NCBI RefSeq assembly: GCF_018448905.1
Contig: NZ_RCWA01000040.1
Location: 1 to 38,737, forward strand
Direction of reading: 5' to 3'
DNA: 38,737 bases
Source of the DNA: Photorhabdus heterorhabditis
Lineage (GTDB): Bacteria; Pseudomonadota; Gammaproteobacteria; Enterobacterales; Enterobacteriaceae
The position numbers were made by a program, and so were the translations under genes. The notes under the pieces are model-generated. The model was not told the DNA's origin, did not search any database, and saw only the letters and a program-made list of their open reading frames with translations. Shown piece after piece: positions 7,802 through 14,892 of the stretch (the stretch's first letter is position 1; the number at the start of each line of letters is the position of its first letter).

Positions 7802-8257
7802 ATGTTAGTACGTAAATCGTTGTTGGCCCTGTTTGCAACTGCTTCCTTAGCTGCTGCGGGTATTGCTCATGCAGGACCAGCCGTAACAGTTACATTTAAG
7901 CATCTCGGTGCGCCGGGTAGCGCTGATGCTGTTTATACCATCGTTACTAATAATGAAGTCAGTACACAGGTAAATGCATTATCCAAGCCCAAGGCTAGCG
8001 TAAGGCAAGGTGAGTCTGATCTTTATCGGGTTCAAAGCCCGATTTCACCTGATGGAAATTATGCGATTGTGCGATATAAAATTGGAAATAAGACTTGTGT
8101 TTTTTCGACTACTTTCATTAATACATATGTCAATGGTGTTAAATTGCCTAAGTGGAATAAGGGGGCAACTCCGAGCGGTGGTGCTATTTGCAATGCGACT
8201 ATCACCTCTATTAATTTTGCGACTTACGAATGGTTAGTTGAATTTACTATGAAGTAA
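7802..8257 (+). CDS. Small exported protein of unknown function, 151 aa
   Basis: A clear Sec signal peptide covers residues 1-24 (MLVRKSLLAL, an Ala-rich core, cleavage after IAHA). The mature protein of about 127 aa is predicted to be mostly beta strand and has two cysteines (Cys99 and Cys130) that could form a disulfide. The C-terminus is YEWLVEFTMK. An AAGGA ribosome-binding site lies about 10 nt before ATG 7802. I do not recognise the family. It lies downstream of the tripartite exporter in the same direction, but separated by about 740 bp containing an ERIC, so it probably has its own promoter. Secretion through the exporter is possible but unproven. A weak inverted repeat at 8266-8298 may terminate it. 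Confidence 0.75.
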   Translation: MLVRKSLLALFATASLAAAGIAHAGPAVTVTFKHLGAPGSADAVYTIVTNNEVSTQVNALSKPKASVRQGESDLYRVQSPISPDGNYAIVRYKIGNKTCVFSTTFINTYVNGVKLPKWNKGATPSGGAICNATITSINFATYEWLVEFTMK

Positions 8258-8722
8258 TAAATAATGAGTCAGATTATTTTATTAGAGATATCTGGCTCAT
8301 ATTGTTTCTATTATATTTATTTAAATATCAGCTGGTTATTTTTTAATTTTCGCTAATTATATAATTATTAGTGATTATCATTAGGAGGTTTTTTATTTAT
8401 TATAATGCTAGGTGTAAATAACAAAATATATGAGGTGTGTTAGCACTACGTTAAAAATAAAAAAACATAAAGTAATTTAATTTGTTGTTATAAATTAATG
8501 TTAAATGTTTATTTTTTTTAGTTTGATTTTCTTTGGTATTTTATTGACGAATTAATGGTTCTAAACTATTTTTAAAGTTGTAAAGTTTTTTTATTTTTTA
8601 TAAATTTATGGATTATGATGGTTTAATATGGATGTTGATAAATTAGTTGAGTTTTTTGGTGTAATATAAATTTCTATATTCGTAACTTGGTATGAACCTA
8701 ATTTTATAAGGAATAAGATATT
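8258..8722. other. AT-rich spacer between two small accessory genes
   Basis: No coding frame can be supported here. An imperfect hairpin (GAGTCAGAT at 8266-8274 and ATCTGGCTC at 8290-8298) lies 9 bp after the exported-protein gene and may be its terminator. The remainder is very AT-rich and holds nothing else recognisable apart from the probable promoter of the following gene. Confidence 0.5.
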
Positions 8723-9115
8723 ATGATTGATCAAAATAATTCTAATGACATAGTTGCCCCTAATGTGTCGATTTCTGATGTAACTGTGTCCTCCATTCAA
8801 ATTGCTCCGGAAATAGCCAGAAACAATGTTCATGTAGTCATTATTGATGACAAAGGTACTTCACGGGATTTTCTACTGGATAACTCTGACGGGGGTTATC
8901 AAGGAAATGGTAGTCTAATAACTTTGCTTCTTGCACACCTTAATTCCAAAAAGGTTACTCTTAGAACTACCGGATATGAATATAATAAACATGGATATAT
9001 CAATGGTGTATTAATTCAGAGTGATAAGGGAACTGGCGGCGGAACTGGCGGTGGAACTGGCGGTGGAACTGGCGGCGGAACTGGTGGTGGAACTGGTGGT
9101 GGAACTGGAGGATGA
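8723..9115 (+). CDS. Unknown protein with C-terminal (GTGG)7 repeat, 130 aa
   Basis: ATG 8723 has a good AAGGA ribosome-binding site. Residues 1-102 form a domain with no signal peptide and no cysteine. It has alternating hydrophobic strands (NVHVVIIDD, FLLDNSDGGYQ, LITLLLAHLNSKKVTLRTTG, HGYINGVLI), the pattern of a small all-beta fold. The layout 'LLDxSDxGY...LLLAHLxSKKVTL...GYINGV' vaguely recalls small OB-fold toxin-B-like proteins, a weak impression only. Residues 103-130 are exactly seven GTGG units that run to the stop codon, an unusual flexible tail with no following domain. It is accessory and AT-rich outside the repeat. It could be a truncated multidomain protein, a surface or exported protein, or a substrate of the nearby exporter. 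Confidence 0.7.
   Translation: MIDQNNSNDIVAPNVSISDVTVSSIQIAPEIARNNVHVVIIDDKGTSRDFLLDNSDGGYQGNGSLITLLLAHLNSKKVTLRTTGYEYNKHGYINGVLIQSDKGTGGGTGGGTGGGTGGGTGGGTGGGTGG
9029..9112 (+). repeat. 12-bp tandem repeat GGAACTGGYGGN x 7
   Basis: Seven contiguous 12-bp units encoding G-T-G-G, varying only at third codon positions: GGC/GGT/GGA, with AGGA in the last unit. The repeat is GC-rich inside an AT-rich neighbourhood. It carries many GG runs, so it could form two-tetrad G-quadruplexes and could expand or contract without breaking the frame. Confidence 0.95.
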
Positions 9116-9287
9116 TAAGGGCGGTAAAAATTAGGAATGATAGTAAGATATTACAGGAGTAAGAATTCCTATAGAAAATATTATTCGTTATTATTTGCGT
9201 TAAAGGCATTAAAGATCTATCTCATTATGTTATTTTATTTTCAATTTTAAACTTGGACAGTGTTCAGGTTTTCTGAAAAATAACGTC

Positions 9288-9403
9288 TATACCTAATAGA
9301 TTTCAAGATGGATCGCGACGGTAAGGGAGCGAATCTCCGGGAGCATAGATAACTATGTGACCGTGCAGCCAACAAAGAGGCAACTTGAAAGATAACAGGT
9401 ATA
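9288..9403. repeat. ERIC element, short form
   Basis: A 116-bp copy running from TATACCTAATAGATTTCAAG to CTTGAAAGATAACAGGTATA. Compared with the 127-bp copies, it lacks about 11 bp of the GGGGTGAGTGAGTG stretch in the right arm. Otherwise both arms are present. Confidence 0.9.
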
Positions 9404-9438
9404 TTGGGATAAATAGTAAATTGGAATTAATTCTAAAT

Positions 9439-9470
9439 AAAAACCCTGATGTTTAGTCTTCAGGGTTTTT
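9439..9470 (+). terminator. Strong Rho-independent terminator
   Basis: AAAAACCCTGA (9439-9449) and TCAGGGTTTTT (9460-9470) form a perfect 11-bp stem with a 10-nt loop. The U tract is part of the stem, so it could act on both strands. It is the first good terminator after the GTGG-repeat gene. Confidence 0.8.
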
Positions 9471-9678
9471 ACTTCTTTAATAACTGAAAATACATTGAAC
9501 TTTAGGAACAGTGTTTTAATATTTTTGATTGTTTATTATCTGCCTGCTGATAGTGAAAACGATCCTACTGATTGAATAAAAACACCATATATTATAGTTG
9601 TGAATTGTATGAAAATGTTTTTGTTTTTAAATTATATTAACCATCTTATTCATATCTTATTGGGGGCGTTAGTTCAGA

Positions 9679-9804
9679 TATACCAATAGATTTCAAATTG
9701 CAGCGCGGCGGCAAGTGAATGCATCCTCAAGAGCATAGATAACTATGTGACTGGGGTAAGTGAACGTAGCCAACAAAGCAGCAACTTGAAAGATGAGGGG
9801 TATA
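9679..9804. repeat. ERIC element, 126 bp
   Basis: A full-length copy from TATACCAATAGATTTCAAAT to TTGAAAGATGAGGGGTATA. The central part includes GTGACTGGGGTAAGTGAACG, which matches the classic ERIC core. Its sequence is closer to the copy at 18381 (reverse orientation) than to the other copies here. Confidence 0.92.
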
Positions 9805-9817
9805 GTATAAGAGAAGA

Positions 9818-9840
9818 ATGGTCAATGAACTATTGACCAT
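9818..9840 (-). terminator. Terminator of the AraC-type regulator gene
   Basis: ATGGTCAAT (9818-9826) and ATTGACCAT (9832-9840) form a perfect 9-bp stem with a 5-nt loop. In the minus direction it is followed by TCTTCTCTT. It lies 37 bp beyond the stop of the MarA-like gene. Confidence 0.6.
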
Positions 9841-9876
9841 TAGAGAATACTGCCAATAAAGTTATTAGGAAATCGA

Positions 9877-10242
9877 TTATCGCTCATAACCTAAGAAGTA
9901 CTTGAATTCAGGTAGGTTACCATTCTCTCTGAATTTGGCAGGTGTGGTATTAAAGTGCTTTTTGAAGATTCGGGTAAATGTTGCCTGAGAACTAAAACCA
10001 TACTGTAAGGCAATATCAAGGATCGGTAGGTTTCCTTCACGCAGAGATCTTGCTGCCTCATGTAAACGCCGTTTGCGAACGTATTCACCTAAAGTACAGC
10101 CTTGTACCTCTTTAAACACTCTTTGCAGGTGCCACTTTGAATAACCGCTTCTGTCGGCAATGGTATCTATTTTTATACCTTCATTACACTGAAGCTGAGT
10201 TTCAAGCCACCTGATAATATCGTTTACGACAATTTCTGACAT
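9877..10242 (-). CDS. MarA/SoxS-like AraC-family transcriptional regulator, 121 aa
   Basis: A single-domain AraC/XylS activator like MarA, SoxS and the Rob DNA-binding half. The first helix-turn-helix is at about residues 23-47 and includes ADRSGYSKWHLQRVFKE, with the WHLQR recognition helix nearly identical to MarA. The second is at about 70-97 and includes ILDIALQYGFSSQATFTRIFKK. It has no sensor domain, so activity is probably set by its own expression level. ATG 10242 is chosen because GGGAGG lies 5 nt upstream; an in-frame GTG two codons earlier overlaps that site. A Fur-box-like sequence lies in the divergent region shared with the next gene. In this position it may control the adjacent heme genes, an inference from context only. 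Confidence 0.85.
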   Translation of the reverse strand: MSEIVVNDIIRWLETQLQCNEGIKIDTIADRSGYSKWHLQRVFKEVQGCTLGEYVRKRRLHEAARSLREGNLPILDIALQYGFSSQATFTRIFKKHFNTTPAKFRENGNLPEFKYFLGYER

Positions 10243-10250
10243 TTTCACCT

Positions 10251-10264
10251 CCCACTAAGGTGGG
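10251..10264 (-). promoter_or_regulatory. Hairpin next to the ribosome-binding site of the AraC-type gene
   Basis: CCCAC (10251-10255) and GTGGG (10260-10264) can pair with a 4-nt loop. On the minus-strand mRNA the 3' arm GTGGG runs directly into the AGG that forms the GGGAGG Shine-Dalgarno site. The fold would therefore partly hide that site. It may be chance; the stem is short. Confidence 0.3.
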
Positions 10265-10382
10265 CTAGTTGCTAAAATATTAGAGTTTGTTAGTTATTTT
10301 CATGATGATAATAACTTAGGTTATTAATTGGTGTATTTTAAAATAATTTGAAAATATCGATAGGCAAAAAATGCTATTTATA

Positions 10383-10401
10383 ATTGATAATTATTATCAT
10401 T
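10383..10401. promoter_or_regulatory. Fur-box-like site between the AraC-type gene and the membrane protein gene
   Basis: TTGATAATTATTATCATTT contains the perfect palindrome TGATAATTATTATCA (10385-10399). It agrees well with the Fur consensus GATAATGATAATCATTATC. It is placed in the 262-bp divergent spacer, 103 bp upstream of the membrane protein start and about 140 bp from the regulator start. It suggests iron repression of one or both genes. Confidence 0.6.
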
Positions 10402-10504
10402 TATAAAAATTTTCTTCATTTTAATAATAAGTAGCATCAAATGCTCTCCATCAATTTATTTAAATTAGTATCATCGCTCGTCGTTCAATTTAAAGGAGGT
10501 TGTA

Positions 10505-11119
10505 ATGCAATCGGATTTGGCCTTTTTAGCTAAAAAATTGGTATTTTTCATCCTGTATGCTCTGATCTTGTCCATAGTAATAGGCTTACTTTTTATCGAT
10601 GTTATCTATTTGCAGAATGCAGTGAAGGAGAATTCATTAACTGAAATTTCTCAGGAGAGTATACTGTTTGTTATTTCTGCTGTATTTCTTCGGGAAGCAA
10701 GGAAGAATAGCAAATTACGTCCTGCCTTAATTTTGATATCTGGTTTTTTTGCCTGTTTGTTGATAAGAGAACTAGACTCCATATTTGATGAAATATTTCA
10801 TGGTGCTTGGGCGTGGATAGCCATTCCATTGGCGTTGATTTGTATTTTTTATGCTGTTCGCAGAGGTAAAGATACGTTAGTGGGGCTTGCTCATTTTGCT
10901 CGTCATCAAAGTTACGGCATGATGGCTGCGGGTATTTTGTGTGTGTTAGTTTTTTCCCGCCTGTTTGGCATGGGGGAATTATGGCAAGGTTTAATGCAGG
11001 AACATTTTGATCGCACTGCAAAAAATATGGTTGAAGAAGGGTGTGAGCTTTTGGGTTATTGCTTGTGCCTGATTTCAACTTTCTGGTATCTACCTGATGC
11101 AATAAAGCTTCGTAAATAG
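10505..11119 (+). CDS. Inner-membrane protein of unknown function, 204 aa
   Basis: About five hydrophobic segments: residues 12-34, 50-62, 72-88, 98-118 and 135-155, with a further one near 180-198. There is no signal peptide and no recognisable transporter or enzyme motif. It has a strong ribosome-binding site (AAAGGAGG, five nt before ATG 10505). It starts next to a Fur-box-like site and converges on the heme operon, from which a bidirectional terminator separates it. I do not recognise the family. Context suggests an iron-regulated membrane protein. Confidence 0.7.
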   Translation: MQSDLAFLAKKLVFFILYALILSIVIGLLFIDVIYLQNAVKENSLTEISQESILFVISAVFLREARKNSKLRPALILISGFFACLLIRELDSIFDEIFHGAWAWIAIPLALICIFYAVRRGKDTLVGLAHFARHQSYGMMAAGILCVLVFSRLFGMGELWQGLMQEHFDRTAKNMVEEGCELLGYCLCLISTFWYLPDAIKLRK

Positions 11120-11138
11120 AATAAGTGGAAAAATAAGG

Positions 11139-11175
11139 CAGGCAAATTACGGAAATAATTTGCCTGTTAGCTTTT
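11139..11175. terminator. Bidirectional terminator between convergent genes
   Basis: CAGGCAAATT (11139-11148) and AATTTGCCTG (11157-11166) form a 10-bp stem. It is followed by TTAGCTTTT in the plus direction and CCTTATTTTT in the minus direction. It serves the membrane protein gene and the end of the hmu operon. Confidence 0.75.
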
Positions 11176-11179
11176 GTCG

Positions 11180-11974
11180 TTATTGCCTCAGATAAATCTG
11201 AGGCTGCTGGGTTTCAGGATGGCGGGTGATACCCAGGTCGGCTTGATACCATTTCCTTAGAATCTTATCACTCAGCACATCTTCTGGTGTACCTGCTGCG
11301 ACCAGCTCCCCTTTATGTAGCAAAAATATTTTATCTGCGTAGAGAGCGGCGAGATTTAGATCATGTAGAACACAGCACATGACCATCGGTTGTTCCCGAG
11401 TCAGCCGGTAAAGCAGACGTAACGTATGCTGCTGGTGGTAGAGATCTAAAGCTGATGTCGGTTCATCAAGAAATAAGCAACATTCCGTTGGTGTTGGGTG
11501 CCAGAGTTGGGCAAGTACACGGGCCAATTGTACTCTTTGCTGTTCACCACCAGATAATTGCCGATAGTCGCGGTGGCGTAACTCCTGGCAATCTGTTTGC
11601 TCAATAACCGTATCAATTGCTATTTGTTTGTGATGAATACCATGAGGGGAGCGTCCCATAGCAATAACTTCTTCCACACTAAAGGGGAAGGAGAGTGAAT
11701 TATATTGACGCATGACAGCACGGGTTCGAGCTAACTGTTGAGCTGACCATTGCTCGATAGGCATTCCATGCAAATAACATTGCCCATATTCAGGCTTTAT
11801 GTATCCCGTTAATAGCCGCAATAATGTGGATTTCCCTGCTCCGTTTGGCCCGATAATGGCGACAACCTCACCTTTATTTACAGAGAGTGAAACGTTATCA
11901 ATTATTTTCTGATTGCCAATCGAATAACTGAGATTTTTCGCTTGCAGAAAAATATTATTCCTTATTGTATCCAT
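11180..11974 (-). CDS. hmuV: Hemin ABC importer ATPase HmuV
   Basis: The ATPase of the heme importer HmuTUV, class II ABC importers of the BtuCD type. Walker A is GPNGAGKST (residues 42-50). The signature [19 protein letters not shown] and Walker [18 protein letters not shown] follow, then the H-loop region [13 protein letters not shown]. The chosen start ATG 11974 overlaps the hmuU stop as TAATG, with GGGAG upstream, giving 264 aa, the usual size. A start 12 codons earlier (12010) is open but would lie deep in hmuU. Last gene of hmuRSTUV. Confidence 0.92.
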   Translation of the reverse strand: MDTIRNNIFLQAKNLSYSIGNQKIIDNVSLSVNKGEVVAIIGPNGAGKSTLLRLLTGYIKPEYGQCYLHGMPIEQWSAQQLARTRAVMRQYNSLSFPFSVEEVIAMGRSPHGIHHKQIAIDTVIEQTDCQELRHRDYRQLSGGEQQRVQLARVLAQLWHPTPTECCLFLDEPTSALDLYHQQHTLRLLYRLTREQPMVMCCVLHDLNLAALYADKIFLLHKGELVAAGTPEDVLSDKILRKWYQADLGITRHPETQQPQIYLRQ

Positions 11975-12975
11975 TATGTGCGGCTCCCTGGCTGTTTGAG
12001 TATCAGCCATAAAAAATATGGACCGCCGATTAAACCAGTGATTAGACCAACAGGCATTTCTGCCGGGGAAACCAATGTCCTTGCTAATGTATCTGCGGTA
12101 AGCAGAAGAGATGCTCCACCCAACGCAGCACCGGGAAGTAGCCAGTTATGATCGCCCCCAAACTGCATTCTGATCAGATGCGGGATAACCAACCCGATAA
12201 ACCCAATGACACCACTTAATGCAACGGCACTACCAATAAGTAGAGCGCTGAGTAGTAATAACTGGAATTTGGTGCGCTGGACATTAATACCAAGGTAATG
12301 GGCTTCTTCATCTCCTAGTTGCAGTAGATTTAGTTTACGTGCCTGACTGAAAGTGAGGATGGTGGCTGGAATAATCAAAGAAGCAGCAATTGCCAGAGTT
12401 GGCCATTCTATTTGGCTAAGTGATCCCATCATCCATAAAGAGAATTGCCGTAGTTGTTGATCGTCACTGACATAGCTTAGGACACCAATAGCAGACATAC
12501 AGAGTGCATTGATAGCAATCCCGGCTAACAATAAACGAGCCAGATTTCCATAGCTATATTTATTCAGTGAAAAAATCAGTAGTGAAATCAATATACTACC
12601 AATAAAGGCCGCAATAATATGCCCATATACAGCAATTGCAGATGGTAGGCTAAATGGCAGAACAATGACCACGGCAACCATCAATGCAGCACCGCTGCTG
12701 ATACCGAGTAAGCTAGGATCTGCTAATGGGTTACGAAATAGTCCTTGCATCACAGCACCGGAAGCCGCTAAAGCACAGCCAACGAGTATCGCTAATAATA
12801 CTCTTGGCAATCTGATGTTTAGCCAGATTTGCCACTGAGGATCGCTGATAGACGTTTCCCACAATGTCTTAAAAGATAGTGATAATGCGCCCATATTGGC
12901 AGAGCCAATAGCTAACCCAGATAGTAACAGACAAAGAAGCGCCACCCCCAATCCTGGAGATTTCATACGGCTCAT
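11974..12975 (-). CDS. hmuU: Hemin ABC importer permease HmuU
   Basis: A FecCD/BtuC-family permease of 333 aa with about ten transmembrane helices. Family segments include [24 protein letters not shown] near residue 50, the [18 protein letters not shown]-type loop near 85-105 (here [15 protein letters not shown]), and [15 protein letters not shown] near 265. Together with HmuV it moves heme from HmuT into the cytoplasm. The start ATG overlaps the hmuT stop by 4 nt (ATGA), which implies translational coupling. Confidence 0.93.
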   Translation of the reverse strand: MSRMKSPGLGVALLCLLLSGLAIGSANMGALSLSFKTLWETSISDPQWQIWLNIRLPRVLLAILVGCALAASGAVMQGLFRNPLADPSLLGISSGAALMVAVVIVLPFSLPSAIAVYGHIIAAFIGSILISLLIFSLNKYSYGNLARLLLAGIAINALCMSAIGVLSYVSDDQQLRQFSLWMMGSLSQIEWPTLAIAASLIIPATILTFSQARKLNLLQLGDEEAHYLGINVQRTKFQLLLLSALLIGSAVALSGVIGFIGLVIPHLIRMQFGGDHNWLLPGAALGGASLLLTADTLARTLVSPAEMPVGLITGLIGGPYFLWLILKQPGSRT

Positions 12976-13790
12976 TGAGCTTTCTCCGCCGCCTGTCTTA
13001 GCTGTTTCATCACGGTGGGGGTTTTGAGGCCAAAACCAAGCAGTCCCATATCATCTACAATTAAAACTTGTTGTTTCTGACCTGCTGGGGTGTGTTTCAA
13101 TCCGGGTAATTGCCAGATTTTATCTAAACCGCCCATTGACTTGATGCCATCCTCAGTCACCAGTAATAAATTTGGTGCGCTGGCAATAACACCTTCTTGA
13201 GAAAGTGGGCGGTAATTGTTGAAGCCTTGCATGGCATTGGTCGCGCCAATAGCACGGATCATCTTATCAGCTGCGGTTTTCTGCCCGGCAGCCATTGGCA
13301 TGATTCCTCCGTGACTCATAACAAATAGGATACGGGTTGATAATTTGGTTGTGGGTATTTTTGCCAGTTCTTTTTGATATTGCTGAATCAGTTGTTCACC
13401 ACGTTCATCTTGATTGACCGCCTTGGCGACGGTCTTAATTTTTTCAGGAATGGCTTCTAACGATGCTTTTCCGGTTATCTGAATAACTTCTACGCCAGAA
13501 TCTTGGATTTGCTTAAGAGCTAGTGAAGGCTTTGCCAGCTCGCTGGTCAGAACCAGTGTCGGATGCATAGAAAGAATGCCCTCAGGATTAAGCATCCTCA
13601 TGTAGCCGATATCCGGTAAAGAAAGCAACTCTGTTGGTTTCAGGCTGGTGCTGTCTCTGGCGACAACTTTTTCACCTTCACCAAGTGCAAAAACAATTTC
13701 AGATACATCGCCACCAATAGTAACGATTCGCTCAGTGGAAAAAGCACTGAACGATACCACAAGGACAAATGTTAGAAGCCATTGTTTCAT
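12972..13790 (-). CDS. hmuT: Periplasmic hemin-binding protein HmuT
   Basis: The substrate-binding protein of the heme importer, 272 aa. A signal peptide covers residues 1 to about 18 (MKQWLLTFVLVVSFSAFS). RIVTIGGDVSEIVFALG is the family's N-terminal motif. The segment LPDIGYMRML places Tyr63 where the heme-ligating tyrosine of ShuT/HmuT is known. It overlaps hmuS at ATGA and hmuU at ATGA, so S-T-U-V are all translationally coupled. It receives heme from HmuR in the periplasm. Confidence 0.92.
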   Translation of the reverse strand: MKQWLLTFVLVVSFSAFSTERIVTIGGDVSEIVFALGEGEKVVARDSTSLKPTELLSLPDIGYMRMLNPEGILSMHPTLVLTSELAKPSLALKQIQDSGVEVIQITGKASLEAIPEKIKTVAKAVNQDERGEQLIQQYQKELAKIPTTKLSTRILFVMSHGGIMPMAAGQKTAADKMIRAIGATNAMQGFNNYRPLSQEGVIASAPNLLLVTEDGIKSMGGLDKIWQLPGLKHTPAGQKQQVLIVDDMGLLGFGLKTPTVMKQLRQAAEKAQ

Positions 13791-14860
13791 GCTACACGCT
13801 CTTCCTGTACTGGTTGTAATTTTGGCAGAGCAGCCACTTGCTCACGCCACTTAGTTTGTTCAGGAGTGCCTTCGGTGCGCTGACCAAACAATTGAACAAT
13901 TTGATTGCCATTAGCATCAAATAATTCAAGGCTGGTGATGAAACCATCAGTCGTCGGTTTGCGAGTTACCCAACTCTCAGCAATAGCACTCTCTATTAAA
14001 TGTAGTGTGAAATTGCGGTTAAAGATATTAATCCATTTTTGATCTGAGTTTTCTTCCTGATATGGCATCAGGCGTTCCAGCTTGCCAGTGAAGATCTGTA
14101 CGCAACCACGGTTGCCGACAAAAATCATAATTTCGTTTTGATCGCTATGAGCGGCACTAATGATCTCACTCAGGGCAGAATTTCCCACTCTATAGGCCAG
14201 ATCGTCCTGTACGGCATTAAAAATTTGCTGACGGCTCAAGTTATGGTGTTTAAGCATAATGAAGAATTGATGAACATCAGTCATAGCACGCCATTCTTCA
14301 TCAAGCTGCGTTTTCAGTTCATTTGTTATAACTGAATGACCAGTTTCTTCTACAGGTTTGATAACCAGAGCTGGGTTTTCTTCTGTCTGGTATTTTTCGA
14401 TCAGTGCTTCCCAGGCTGCCATATCAGTATTACTTGTGGCATAAACTTTATGTAGAGCATCACCTTGATGATCAAAAAACTGGATGCTGTGGCGCATACC
14501 ATTTTTCGCTGGTTCAACCAGATAAAATACACTGCCCCAATGATTAAAAAATATCCGTAAATCGAGTTCACGAGGATTTAGGATTAGCCCGGCATGGCTG
14601 CTGAAACGTGTATTTTCATACCGGCCAATTTGTTCATGAACGGCAAAATCATTGCGGGTAATTGCTTTAGTTTCGCCAACAACAGCCAGCTCCTCCAGCA
14701 AAGTGGGGGCATCAATGTCAAGACGTTTGGCATCTACACCAACACGGCTGTGCAATAACTCACCTTCACTGACATTCAGATAAGCAGCCAGATCGCGGGC
14801 ATATTTGGCTTTGTTATCAGCTTTGGCTTGTAGGTAACGCTCATAAAGTGATGAATTCAC
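13787..14860 (-). CDS. hmuS: Cytoplasmic heme-handling/degrading protein HmuS (HemS family)
   Basis: 357 aa, the normal length for HemS/ShuS/HmuS, built from two repeats of the same fold. The motifs RYENTRFSSHAGLILNPRELDLRIFFNHWGSVFYLV (about 85-120) and the second-half counterpart GNRGCVQIFTGKLERL...LHLIESAIAESWVTRKPT (about 245-305) mark the two halves. Family members bind heme in the cytoplasm, protect against its toxicity and release its iron. Located between the receptor and transport genes of the operon, with a 32-bp gap to hmuR and a 4-nt overlap with hmuT. Confidence 0.92.
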   Translation of the reverse strand: MNSSLYERYLQAKADNKAKYARDLAAYLNVSEGELLHSRVGVDAKRLDIDAPTLLEELAVVGETKAITRNDFAVHEQIGRYENTRFSSHAGLILNPRELDLRIFFNHWGSVFYLVEPAKNGMRHSIQFFDHQGDALHKVYATSNTDMAAWEALIEKYQTEENPALVIKPVEETGHSVITNELKTQLDEEWRAMTDVHQFFIMLKHHNLSRQQIFNAVQDDLAYRVGNSALSEIISAAHSDQNEIMIFVGNRGCVQIFTGKLERLMPYQEENSDQKWINIFNRNFTLHLIESAIAESWVTRKPTTDGFITSLELFDANGNQIVQLFGQRTEGTPEQTKWREQVAALPKLQPVQEERVA

Positions 14861-14892
14861 AGTTTAACTCCTTAAAAATACAGTGCATTAAA

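Larger units (their letters stand above)
9116..9876. other. Intergenic region with two ERIC elements and terminators
   Basis: About 760 bp without a supportable gene. It contains ERIC copies at 9288-9403 and 9679-9804, a strong hairpin terminator at 9439-9470, and the terminator of the AraC-type gene at 9818-9840. The stretch 9471-9678 shows nothing further. Confidence 0.6.

Noticed and set aside
9000-9209. Minus-strand frame rich in FHHQF/FHRQF repeats
   Set aside because: It is the antisense translation of the 12-bp tandem repeat in the GTGG protein gene.
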